This document shows positions 33,955 through 42,425 of a DNA stretch of 64,000 nucleotides, one piece after another. This DNA comes from CAVWCQ01 sp963753545. Lineage in GTDB: Bacteria > Chloroflexota > Anaerolineae > Aggregatilineales > Aggregatilineaceae. Both the position numbers and the translations under genes were made by a program. Location: positions 2,790,001 to 2,854,000 of the forward strand of contig CAVWCQ010000008.1 of the NCBI GenBank assembly GCA_963753545.1, given 5' to 3'. Within the stretch, counting starts at the first letter, position 1; each line of letters starts with the position of its first letter. Under the pieces are notes generated by a model. It searched no databases. It was not told where the DNA came from and worked only from the letters and a program-made list of their open reading frames with translations.

Positions 33955-35868
33955 ATGAGTTAGCACGAGTCGGACGTACTTCGCCCTGATCGAATGGCTC
34001 CTCACAGCGTGGAAGCTGAGGAAGCCGTTCTTGGCTCTATTCTGATCAACCCGGAGGCGCTCTTCGAGGTTGCATCTTTTTTGCAGGCAGATGACTTTTT
34101 TATCGTGCGTAATGCCTGGGTATGGGAAGCGATTGTTCGCATCCACCAGCGTAATGAGGAAATTGACTATGTGACCCTCGTCGAGGAACTTCGCCAGCAG
34201 GAACGGCTGGAAGAAATCGGCGGCGCGGCGTATGTCACCTATCTGATCAACCACACGCCATCCTCTATCTACGCCGAAGCATATGGCCACATTGTGGAGC
34301 GTGCGGCGATCCGGCGGCGTATGTTGAGCGCGGCGAGTGATATTGCGCAGCTTGCCCACGACGAAAGCGCCGACATTGATGAGGTAATCGATAAGGCCGA
34401 AGCCTCTCTGTTCGCCGTAACCGAACGGCGGCTGCGTAAAGAACTGGTGCCCATCCGCCTCGTCATCAGCGATTATTTTGACCGGATCGAAAGCCTCTAC
34501 GAACACGGCGACGAACCGCTTGGTGTTCCAACCGGATTCACCGATCTCGATAACCTGCTGGGCGGCCTGCAAAAATCGGACCTGATCATTGTGGCGGGGC
34601 GGCCCGGTATGGGCAAAACATCTTGGCTGCTCAGCGTAGCGTTGAATGCGTCGCGTGCCAAGGCGCGTACGGCTATATTCAGCATGGAAATGAGCAACGA
34701 GCAGATCGTGCAGCGCCTCGTTTCGGCAGAAACCGGGATCGGCACGCAAAAACTGCGCCAGGGCCAGCTTGACGAGCGTGAATGGGCGCTCTTTGTCGAA
34801 GCGACAGGCAACCTGAGCGGGGTGAAGGTCTATATGGACGATACACCCGCCCTCACACCCCTCCAGATGCGCACCAAGTGCCGCCGCCTCTACAGCGAAT
34901 ACGGCCTGGATCTGGTCATGGTGGACTACTTGCAGTTGATGAATTCCGGGATGGGGCACGGCGATAACCGCGTGCAGGAAATCAGCTTCATCTCGCGCAA
35001 TCTCAAACAGCTTGCCCGCGAGTTGAATGTCCCCGTGATTGCCGCGGCCCAGCTTTCCCGCGCCGTCGAGCAGCGCCAGGACAAGCGCCCGCAGCTCTCG
35101 GATTTGCGTGAGTCTGGCTGTTTAGCGGGCGATTCACTCATCTACCTGCCGGAGTCCGGCACATATGTCCCCATTCGTGATCTTGCCGGGCGCTCGGGTT
35201 TTTGTGTTTCGAGCCTGAATACGACAACTTGGAAGGTTGAGAATCACACGGTTACCAACGCCTTCTGTACAGGAACGAAGCCTGTCTATCGCCTGACGAC
35301 TGCGCTCGGACGAAGCATTCAAGCGACAGCTAATCATCGCTTCCTGACCATACATGGCTGGAAGCGGCTGGATGAACTGACCGAGAGCGACCAGATCGCA
35401 TTACCTTCCATTGCTGCACCACAATTAGCTGGTATTTATAGTGACACGAATACTTCCGAAGCCTTATCTCCCTTCCCTCCGCTTGCGTGGGGGAAGGGAA
35501 AGCGAAGCTCTGCTTCGCAGGGATGGGGAGGACTTTACGTGACATCCAGCGATGTTTATTGGGACCGAATTAGATCAATAACACCAGACGGCGAAACGGA
35601 CGTTTACGATCTGACCGTTCCGGGGCCGGAGAACTTCCTGGCAAACGATCTAATCGTCCATAACAGCATCGAGCAAGACGCGGACGTAGTCTTGTTCATC
35701 TACCGCGACGAGGTCTACAATGAAGAAACCGAACGCCCCAATCAGGCAGATGTCATCGTCGCCAAACACCGCAATGGTCCAACGGGCAGCATCGCCCTTT
35801 ACTTCCGAAAAGAACTGACGCAGTTTGCCAATTTGCGAAAAACAGACGTCGATCTCGCTGGATTCTAA
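33955..35868 (+). CDS. dnaB: Replicative DNA helicase DnaB with mini-intein; in-frame TAG at codon 3
   Basis: DnaB is the hexameric 5'-3' helicase at the replication fork. The N-terminal domain (HSVEAEEAVLGSILINPEALF) and RecA-like domain with Walker A GRPGMGKTSW and DYLQLM are typical. AAGGA precedes the ATG at 33955, which is followed by AGT and TAG (33961-33963) in the same frame as the helicase. Reading CAG for TAG gives MSQHESDVLRPDRMAPHSVE. If the TAG is real, translation would need the ATG at 33994, which has no ribosome site. An intein splits the protein after SDLRESG. Downstream genes are a DnaD-type protein and a helicase loader. Confidence 0.92.
35119..35664 (+). other. DnaB mini-intein (182 residues)
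   Basis: Inserted between SDLRESG and SIEQDADVV, the same site as the Synechocystis DnaB intein. Block A is CLAGDSLIYLPESG with the Cys nucleophile, block B is RSIQATANHRFLTIHGW, block F is VYDLTVPGPENFLAND and block G ends LIVHN followed by Ser. All splicing residues are present. No endonuclease; the position where one would lie holds a short palindromic repeat. Expected to splice but not home. Confidence 0.9.
35467..35532. repeat. Palindromic repeat inserted in frame inside the DnaB intein
   Basis: Contains the stem CCCTTCCC/GGGGAAGGG and a perfect hairpin GCGAAGC-TCT-GCTTCGC, with outer arms CTCCC and GGGGAG. It encodes SPFPPLAWGKGKRSSASQGW, which has no counterpart in other inteins. It looks like a short interspersed palindromic element tolerated within the coding sequence. 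Confidence 0.6.
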
Positions 35869-35886
35869 ACAGAAAGCACAGTTGTG

Positions 35887-36592
35887 ATGGTAGGCTTTAA
35901 GGGATTTCCGCCGGGCAAGACCCGTACAACCAGCATACCTAACCTGTTTTTCAGCGATCTGCTGCCAGGGATTGATCACCTTGCCGAATTGAAACTGACC
36001 CTCTACTGCTTTTGGGTGCTTCAGCAGCAGGAAGGCGAAGCCCGCTACCTGTCTCGCCGCGAGATTCTTCAGGATAAGCTGTTTCTCAGCGGGCTGGCAG
36101 AAGATCCCAACGTGGCAGCGGAACGGCTGGTCGGATGCGCTGGAACGCGCCACATCACGCGGGACGCTGCTGCACGTGACCACCCGCGACGGCGCGGAAC
36201 CGGAAGACCTGTATTTTATGAATACAACACGCGGGCGTAATGCCGTCCGCGCCATTGAAGAGGGGCGCTTGTTGATTGGGCAGCGCTCAACTCCGATCAG
36301 CCTCATGGTCGAACGGCCCAATATCTTCACCCTTTACGAACAAAACATCGGACCTTTGACGCCGCTGATTGTGGACGAATTGCGCGACGCCGAACGAACC
36401 TATCCGGTTTCCTGGATTGAAGAAGCCATCGGCCTTGCGGTGACAAACAATAAAAGAAGCTGGCGTTACGTCCTGACCATTCTCAAACGATGGCAGAATG
36501 AAGGAAAAGACAGTGGATCCGCTAGACAAGCATCTGAAACAGATCGGTACAAATATATCGAAGGGGAACTCTCGGACTTCATCGACTACTAG
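35887..36592 (+). CDS. DnaD-type replication initiation protein, one frameshift
   Basis: About 235 residues over two frames. The N-terminal part (FKGFPPGKTRTTSIPNLFFSDLLPGI, ELKLTLYCFWVLQQ) matches the winged-helix DnaD N-domain; the C-terminal part (FTLYEQNIGPLTPLIVDELRDA, WIEEAIGLAVTNNKRSWRYV) matches the DnaD/DnaB-like C-domain. The family helps remodel DNA and load the helicase in Gram-positive bacteria. The frame changes near 36130, before RGTLLHVTTRDG. It lies 18 bases after dnaB and overlaps the loader gene, so the three form a helicase-loading operon. Confidence 0.85.
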
Positions 36593-37904
36593 CAGTGATG
36601 AATGTCCGATCTGTGGCGGCATGGGTTACGTCACGAAAAACGTGCCGGTTGGGCATCCCGACTTTGGCAAGGCTTTTCCGTGCGTCTGCCAACACGAGGA
36701 GATCGCGGCCCGCAAACAGGCCCGCCTGTTCAAAACGAGCAATTTGAGCGCGTTTCAGGATAAAACGTTCGATACGTTTGTGCTCGATTTGCCAGGATTA
36801 AATGACGAACAATCGCTGGCTCTACGCGCCGCCTTTGACCGCTCGGTTACCTACGCCGCGGATCCCCAGGGCTGGATGTTTTTCCAGGGCGGTTTTGGCA
36901 CGGGCAAGACCCATCTCGCCGCCGCTATTGCTAATGAACAACTGGCATCGGGCAGAAACGTGATATTTGTCACCGTGCCCGACCTGCTCGATCATCTGCG
37001 CTCGGCGTTTGGCCCCTCTTCCGAAGTGGATTACGACGAATTGTTCGAGCAGGTACGCACCACGCCGCTGCTCGTTTTGGATGATCTCGGTGCCGAAAGC
37101 CCCACCCCCTGGGCGCAGGAAAAACTGTACCAGATCATCAATCACCGTTATATGCACCGGCTGGCAACGGTGATCACGACAAACAGTGACATTGGCGCAC
37201 TGGACCCGCGCGTCCAGAGCCGTCTTGTGGACCGTAACCTGACAAACAGCATCTCTCTCCAACTGCCCGACTTCCGCCGTGGGGAGCATGTTGGGGCACA
37301 GACAAACACGCTTTCCCGGCTGGGACTATATGGCAGCAAAACGTTTGAGACGTTCGATCTGCGCCAGCACAGCCTGCCGCCCAACGAGTATGGAAATCTG
37401 CACAAGGTCTATGAACTTGCCATCGATTTCGCTAAACACCCTCAGGGCTGGCTGCTATTGATGGGTGGGCACGGCAGCGGAAAAACGCATCTGGCAGCGG
37501 CGATTGCGAACTACCGCCAAAGTGTCGGGGAAAAGGTGATCTTCATCAGCGTGCCCGATCTCCTTGACTACCTGCGCGCCGCTTTTAGCCCAGACTCCAA
37601 CGTTTCCTTTGATCAGCGGTTCATTGAAATTCAGTCCGTGCCGCTGCTGGTCCTCGATCAGATTGATGCCAGCGGCGCGACGTCCTGGGCAAGGGAAAAA
37701 CTACGCCAGATTGCCGAATACCGCTATCTCGCCGGACTGCCAACGGTGTTCACCACAGCCCAAACACTCGAAGAACTCGACCCGGTTCTCAAAAGCCGCC
37801 TGTTAGACCGTCGCACCTGCCAGAATCTGAGCATTCTCGCTCCCGACTATGCGGGGGGCGGTGCTAAAGTGCCCCACACACGTTCCAAACGGCCCAGCAG
37901 TTAA
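36513..37904 (+). CDS. Helicase loader with two tandem DnaC-like AAA+ domains
   Basis: 463 residues from the GTG at 36513, which follows AAGGA; an ATG at 36498 is the alternative start. A four-Cys zinc-binding N-terminus (CPICGGMGYV...FPCVC) leads to AAA+ domain 1 with Walker A GGFGTGKTHLAAAIANE (about 127-143) and Walker B LLVLDDLGAE (about 187-196). Domain 2 has Walker A GGHGSGKTHLAAAIANY (about 319-335) and a changed Walker B LLVLDQIDAS. Both have PDLLDYLR/PDLLDHLR and an Arg-finger-like SRL-DR. Ordinary DnaC/DnaI proteins have only one AAA+ domain. Operon partner of dnaB and the DnaD-type gene. Its TAA shares bases with the convergent gene's stop. Confidence 0.9.
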   Translation: MDPLDKHLKQIGTNISKGNSRTSSTTSSDECPICGGMGYVTKNVPVGHPDFGKAFPCVCQHEEIAARKQARLFKTSNLSAFQDKTFDTFVLDLPGLNDEQSLALRAAFDRSVTYAADPQGWMFFQGGFGTGKTHLAAAIANEQLASGRNVIFVTVPDLLDHLRSAFGPSSEVDYDELFEQVRTTPLLVLDDLGAESPTPWAQEKLYQIINHRYMHRLATVITTNSDIGALDPRVQSRLVDRNLTNSISLQLPDFRRGEHVGAQTNTLSRLGLYGSKTFETFDLRQHSLPPNEYGNLHKVYELAIDFAKHPQGWLLLMGGHGSGKTHLAAAIANYRQSVGEKVIFISVPDLLDYLRAAFSPDSNVSFDQRFIEIQSVPLLVLDQIDASGATSWAREKLRQIAEYRYLAGLPTVFTTAQTLEELDPVLKSRLLDRRTCQNLSILAPDYAGGGAKVPHTRSKRPSS

Positions 37905-38531
37905 TCTTCAGGCGCTTCTGTCAACGCTTCAGTAGCCTCACTAGTCGCGGTGGGGCTTGCTTGCTCCAAACGCTCGAACCATCCGCTAACCGGGCAGAGA
38001 TCGCCCAGCGCTTCGTAGTGAACAGAGAGTGTCCAGTCATAGAGTCCGGGCGCTGGCAGAAGGAGCATATCAACTGCCATGTTAAATGCCTGTGACGCTT
38101 GCCACTGCACTAAAATCCCCTCGTTCGTTTCCCGGTTGATCACGGTGAGATAAACTGGCAGCATCAGAAGGCGCGCCCTGCCAGCTATAAGCAACTCGTC
38201 CATCGAAAGCCACTTTCACACCATCATTGGGCACCGTGACTATGCTGAACTGTTCGCACACTGTCTTGGCATCGAGGGTGGGTGTGATGGTTGGCGTCCT
38301 CGTCTGGGTTGGTGTCAGGGTGGGAGGCCGGGGAGTCATGGTGAAGGTGGGAGTCCAGGTTGCTGGAAGTTCAGGGGCTGTGGAACTCATTCGAGGGGCA
38401 GATGTGGATACGATGATAGAAGGTGGCGTCGGGCTGGAATCGGCGCACGACGCCAGCAGGACAGCTACCATAATCAGGAACGCCCGACCTGTTCGGGTCG
38501 GGCGTCTAAACGTTTTCCGCAGACAAATCAT
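37901..38531 (-). CDS. Lipoprotein with Thr/Pro linker, one frameshift
   Basis: About 209 residues over two frames. A basic N-terminus and hydrophobic stretch end in the lipobox LLASCAD. A Thr/Pro linker (PATWTPTFTMTPRPPTLTPT) leads to a small domain with VCEQFSIVTVPNDGVKVAFDGRVAYSW, and in the second frame LPVYLTVINRETNEGILVQWQ and LYDWTLSVHYEALGDLCPVSGWFE. The frame changes near 38170. It resembles other Chloroflexota surface lipoproteins with a beta-sandwich end. The function is unknown. Confidence 0.7.
38481..38504. other. Perfect hairpin near the start of the lipoprotein gene
   Basis: CGCCCGACC and GGTCGGGCG flank a six-base loop. It falls within the codons for the signal peptide n-region and about 35 bases past the plsY stop, so it may act as the plsY terminator or hinder translation of the next gene. 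Confidence 0.5.
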
Positions 38532-38537
38532 ACAGGA

Positions 38538-39167
38538 TTAAACATGTTCCCCAAGACGACGTTCCGTGCCGCGAATGAGGCTGTAGATATTCGCACGGTG
38601 CCGCACAAAAATCATGTAGGCAACAAACAGATAGACACTGTAGATCGGGTCCATTTGACCCAGGCCAACCAGCAGGGCGATCCCGATAGCGCCCACAGCT
38701 ACGGCGGTCAGCACAGCCAGCGAGACATACCGGGTGAGCAGGATGATCGCGCCAGCCAGGGCCAGAGCAAAAACCACCAGCAGGGTTGGAGCGAGCAGAA
38801 TAAATGTCCCGCTTGCCGTCGCAGCGCCTTTGCCACCGCGCAGGCTGCCCGTGATGATTGTCGCCAGGAACGACCAGTTGTGCCCGGCTACTACGGATAC
38901 AGCCGCCAACACGCTGGCCGCCGTCTGGTTGTCGGGAACAATCAAGCGCGCCAACAGGATAGCCGCAATCCCCTTCAGTCCATCCCAGGCCCAGACAAAG
39001 ATACCATACTGGAGGCCGCAGGAACGGGCCACATTATTGGCACCCATGTTGCCGCTGCCGACTTTGAAGATGTCAACGCCCTTTGCACGGGCCACTATAT
39101 AGGCAGTTGGGAACGAACCAATGAGGTATCCCAGAACAATGACCAGAATAACTGAAAGAGCGCTCAT
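38538..39167 (-). CDS. plsY: Glycerol-3-phosphate acyltransferase PlsY
   Basis: 209 residues with five membrane segments. It acylates glycerol-3-phosphate from acyl phosphate to make lysophosphatidate, the first step of phospholipid synthesis. The three PlsY motifs are visible: IGSFPTAYIVAR with KVGSGNMGANNVARSCG, the GSLRGGKGAATASG loop, and the C-terminal MIFVRHRANIYSLIRGTERR. Upstream of the lipoprotein gene on the same strand; a 227-base gap separates it from the divergent response regulator. Confidence 0.93.
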   Translation of the reverse strand: MSALSVILVIVLGYLIGSFPTAYIVARAKGVDIFKVGSGNMGANNVARSCGLQYGIFVWAWDGLKGIAAILLARLIVPDNQTAASVLAAVSVVAGHNWSFLATIITGSLRGGKGAATASGTFILLAPTLLVVFALALAGAIILLTRYVSLAVLTAVAVGAIGIALLVGLGQMDPIYSVYLFVAYMIFVRHRANIYSLIRGTERRLGEHV

Positions 39168-39394
39168 AAACCTACATCCTCGACCTTGATGACCGTTGCA
39201 CGTAATAGTGTACCCTTAAAAACCCCGATGCCTAAAAATCGATACGCAGTTCTTGTACCGAAAATTTGCCTGTCCTCTCGGCAAAGGGTAAAACTGTACG
39301 TAATTCTATCATCCTCGGAAATACGGCCTTATCGCTTTATTCATAATTAAGGATAAAATCGTTCATTGACAAAGCCACTGATGAGGGTTCCGAG

Positions 39395-39823
39395 GTGAGT
39401 GACGCGCAAGAATTTTCAGCCCCTAAAATTGCTGTTGTAGATGATGATTATGAATTATTGAAGTTGATCACAATGCTCCTGCGTCGCATCGGTGCAGAGT
39501 CAAAAACCTTTCTTTCTGGCGTTGAGATCATGCAGTATTTATCAACGGAAACGCCAGACCTGATTATTTTGGACTTGATGCTGCCCGGCATGGACGGCTT
39601 TGATATCTTGCGAGAAATTCGCTTGCTGTCACAGTTTGACCAGACACCCGTCCTGATCTTGTCCGCCAAAGCCGATCCCAATACCATCCGGCGTGGATTG
39701 GAATGCGGTGCTGACGGGTATGTGACCAAACCTTATATTGCCAACAGCTTAATTGACCGTGTGCGGCTGCTGCTCAAATCGGGGCGACAATCACATGCTG
39801 GCGAACAACCAACCGAATCATAG
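39395..39823 (+). CDS. Single-domain response regulator
   Basis: 142 residues from a GTG start. Receiver domain only: the acidic pocket is VVDDDYEL, the phosphoacceptor Asp lies in LIILDLMLPGMDGFD and the conserved Lys in YVTKPY. There is no output domain, so it must act through protein partners. No histidine kinase is adjacent. In the gap upstream (39168-39394) a TTTGCC/GGCAAA stem at about 39267-39288 is the only clear structure. Followed by a terminator. Confidence 0.9.
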   Translation: MSDAQEFSAPKIAVVDDDYELLKLITMLLRRIGAESKTFLSGVEIMQYLSTETPDLIILDLMLPGMDGFDILREIRLLSQFDQTPVLILSAKADPNTIRRGLECGADGYVTKPYIANSLIDRVRLLLKSGRQSHAGEQPTES

Positions 39824-39874
39824 CGGCTGTAAGACCATTTTAGGGAGAATTTCCCAAACAGTCGAAGCTGGTCG

Positions 39875-39900
39875 ACCCGTCGTTTGGCGGGTTTTGTTTT
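39875..39900 (+). terminator. Terminator after the response regulator
   Basis: ACCCG and CGGGT with an eight-base loop are followed by TTTGTTTT. Confidence 0.65.
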
Positions 39901-39980
39901 AAGGTCAGGTTGTGCATCAGGCCGATTGCTGTTAAGCTGATCACGATTTTGCAAAATCTGCTCCCCAGGGAGGTTGTGTC

Positions 39981-40967
39981 GTGATGAAGAAACGCTCATG
40001 CTGGGCACTCCTGGTATGTTGTCTGGTTCTGTTTGCGGCGGCATGCGAACCGTCCAGCGAATCGTCATCGGGATCCACACAAAGCGCCGCCTTGCCAGGG
40101 CTGCCAACACGAACCGTTAAGCCTATTGTCAGCTATACGCCGCGTTTTACGGCCACGCCAATTCCCAGCGTGACGCTGACGCCTTCCAACACTCCTGAAC
40201 CGACCAATACGTTTGTACCACCTACATTGACTATCACGCCCAGTCCAACGGTGACGCCGATTGTTCCAGGTGTGATTAGTTCGACCAGTAACCGCGTTAA
40301 TCTGCGCGAAAGCCCGGATGCGAATGCGCGTATTGTCGTCAGTGTCCCATCAGGCACAGATATTGGGGTTTTGAGTATCGTCACAGACGATAGGGGATTT
40401 GACTGGTACGAAGTCCTTTACACACCAGAAGAAGGCGAACCGCAGCAGTTGTGGGTTCGAGCAGATCTGGTAGATACCGATTACCAGACCGTTGTCGCCG
40501 CAGTTCCGACCACTGCCCCAAACACGCCCGGATCGGCCAGCACCGTCGATCGAACCCCTGGCCCAACACCCGTTCCAAACAGTGTCAATATTCTGGCGTA
40601 CTGCATTGACAAGGGCGAAGCGCCTGCCACGCCTACCACCAATGATAACGTTTATATCTGGTGGAGTTGGTATGTAACCCGGCAGGAGTATGTGGAACCG
40701 CATCTGCAACATGCAAACTATACCGTTCGTCTTGATGGGGAGAAGCTTGAAAACTGGGCGAACTATGCATCGGAAGTCAAGCTAGAAGGTGGCCTCTGGT
40801 ACGTTTATTGGTATTATCCCGTCGGCAAACTGAGCGCCGGGGAACACGAAGTGACATATTTACTGAGTTGGGATGAGGCGATAACGGATGGTTATGCTAA
40901 CTTTGGTCCCGGAACAAATCAGGAAGTAAACGAGGGACACTGCAAGTTTACCGTTCGTGAGCCATAA
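39981..40967 (+). CDS. Lipoprotein with SH3-like domain
   Basis: 328 residues. GTG 39981 lies seven bases after GGGAGG; the next codon is ATG. A signal peptide ends in the lipobox AAACEP. A Thr/Pro linker (about 45-95) leads to a bacterial SH3-type domain (TSNRVNLRESPDANARIVVSVPSG...VRADLVDTD). After a second linker comes a C-terminal domain with an aromatic-rich core (VYIWWSWYVTRQEYVEPHL, LWYVYWYYPVGKLSAGEHEV) and two Cys. Probably a cell-surface protein that binds wall or glycan; function not known. A similar SH3/linker style occurs across Chloroflexota. Confidence 0.8.
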   Translation: MMKKRSCWALLVCCLVLFAAACEPSSESSSGSTQSAALPGLPTRTVKPIVSYTPRFTATPIPSVTLTPSNTPEPTNTFVPPTLTITPSPTVTPIVPGVISSTSNRVNLRESPDANARIVVSVPSGTDIGVLSIVTDDRGFDWYEVLYTPEEGEPQQLWVRADLVDTDYQTVVAAVPTTAPNTPGSASTVDRTPGPTPVPNSVNILAYCIDKGEAPATPTTNDNVYIWWSWYVTRQEYVEPHLQHANYTVRLDGEKLENWANYASEVKLEGGLWYVYWYYPVGKLSAGEHEVTYLLSWDEAITDGYANFGPGTNQEVNEGHCKFTVREP

Positions 40968-40980
40968 AATCAAACCGTGC

Positions 40981-41008
40981 TTGCCAAGTAGGAGACATAG
41001 CGTATTAT
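40981..41008 (+). promoter_or_regulatory. Promoter of the HEAT-repeat membrane protein gene
   Basis: TTGCCA (40981-40986) and TATTAT (41003-41008) are 16 bases apart, 42 bases before the ATG. Confidence 0.6.
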
Positions 41009-41049
41009 TGTGGCAAGCATAAATCAGTTAGTTTAAATAAAGAGGTTTT

Positions 41050-42424
41050 ATGAGCAGCAAGCCGCAGTGGGAACCCCTGGTAGAGCAGCTCCAAGATCCG
41101 GATCCAAATGCGCGCCGCCGTGCATGCCAGCGTCTGGCAGCGACGGCTGATCCGGCAGTCATCCCGTTCCTTCGAAATGTCTATTTCCAGGATGACGATG
41201 AGCGTGTTCGACAGACTGCCCACGATGCGCTGGCTTACTTTAAAGCCTTGCAGCAGGGTGAAACTGCTCACCTATCTGCCCCAAGCCCGCTGATGAGCAG
41301 GCTGCTGCCCATACTGGTTGTAACGCTGGTCGTATTGGTCCTGGCGAACGTCGTGGTACGGGTGCTGCCTTCAGGGGGCGATAAAGATAAGTCGCCCGAT
41401 CAGGAGACTCAAACCATCCCCACCCCGCGGGAGACGCTCACCGCCCGCATGCAGGATCGGATTCAGAAGGCCTCTGAAGATGTCAACAGCATGCGCGGTG
41501 AAATCGCTCAGTATTATTCGTCCGGTGAGGTGAAGTGTTCCGCTGCCTATAACCGCCCGGACCCGCTGCGGTTCGCTCACATCGACATGCAAACCTACAG
41601 TGATCTGGCGATTATCGCCATCAATCTGGATATCACCCTGGATACGACGCTGCGGCAGGCGCAGTTGATCTGGGATCACACCTGTTCGATCAAGTCGCCC
41701 CAGATTCAGGAACTGCTCGATGCATCGGATAAGTTGAATCAGGTTGAGTATGAACTCTCCATCCAATCGACGACGCTTCAGGAAGCAATTTTGCATCCCG
41801 CGCCCACCTTTGGCCCAACCATCACACTTACACCGACTAATACATTTACGCCAACAGTAACTTCAACCGGAGTTCCCGAAACGGCGACACCGCTGCCAAC
41901 CGGGGTGCTGCCGAGCAATACGCCTGAACCTGGCGTGACACCAACCGTAACGCTGTTGCCAAGCCGCACACCGCTGCCAACCGCGACCCAACTGCCCTAT
42001 CCGGATACTCGACTACGCTGCGGTCCGGCGCAGCCTCTCGGACCGGTTAGTGGTAATTGGCGATCTGCAAAATCGCTATAAGAGCGGCATGATTGACCGC
42101 TGGCAGCAGGCACAGGCGGGAGAAGCCATGTCAACCTCCTTCTGCACCCTGCAAGCGTGGCCCGCCCCCTTTGAGTGGACGCCCGACCAGCAAGCCATAA
42201 TCAACGCGCCGAATGTGTCCGATCCCCAGCTTGAGAACGCTGTTCAGTTGGTCAATGAGGGATTGGATCTGGCATATCAGGCACGGGCAATCTACAAATC
42301 TTCATGCCAGAGCCAGACACTGGCCAGCACCGCAGCTTCCGGCATACCATTGGCGCAGACGGCGCTTGACCGCCTCAACGCTGCCTACGATCTGCTAGAG
42401 GTAATCCGCCAGCGAGACGAATAG
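41050..42424 (+). CDS. HEAT-repeat membrane protein with Thr/Pro linker, one frameshift
   Basis: About 458 residues over two frames. A short HEAT-like helical repeat (WEPLVEQLQDPDPNARRRACQRL, YFQDDDERVRQTAHDALAYF) is cytoplasmic, followed by a single membrane helix (LLPILVVTLVVLVLANVVV, about 82-100). Outside are a helical domain with two Cys and a Thr/Pro linker (PTFGPTITLTPTNTFTPTV). In the second frame a further helical domain continues (LVVIGDLQNRYKSGMIDRWQQ). The frame changes between 42020 and 42045. It abuts the LysM/M23 gene with one base between stop and start. Function unknown; envelope location. Confidence 0.72.
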
Positions 42425-42425
42425 C

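Noticed and set aside
25587..33963. TAG codons in gyrB and dnaB as evidence of stop-codon reassignment
   Set aside because: Other genes in the window end normally with TAG (for example the transglutaminase at 2884 and the coiled-coil protein at 20122). Reassignment would extend these, so isolated errors or mutations are more likely.
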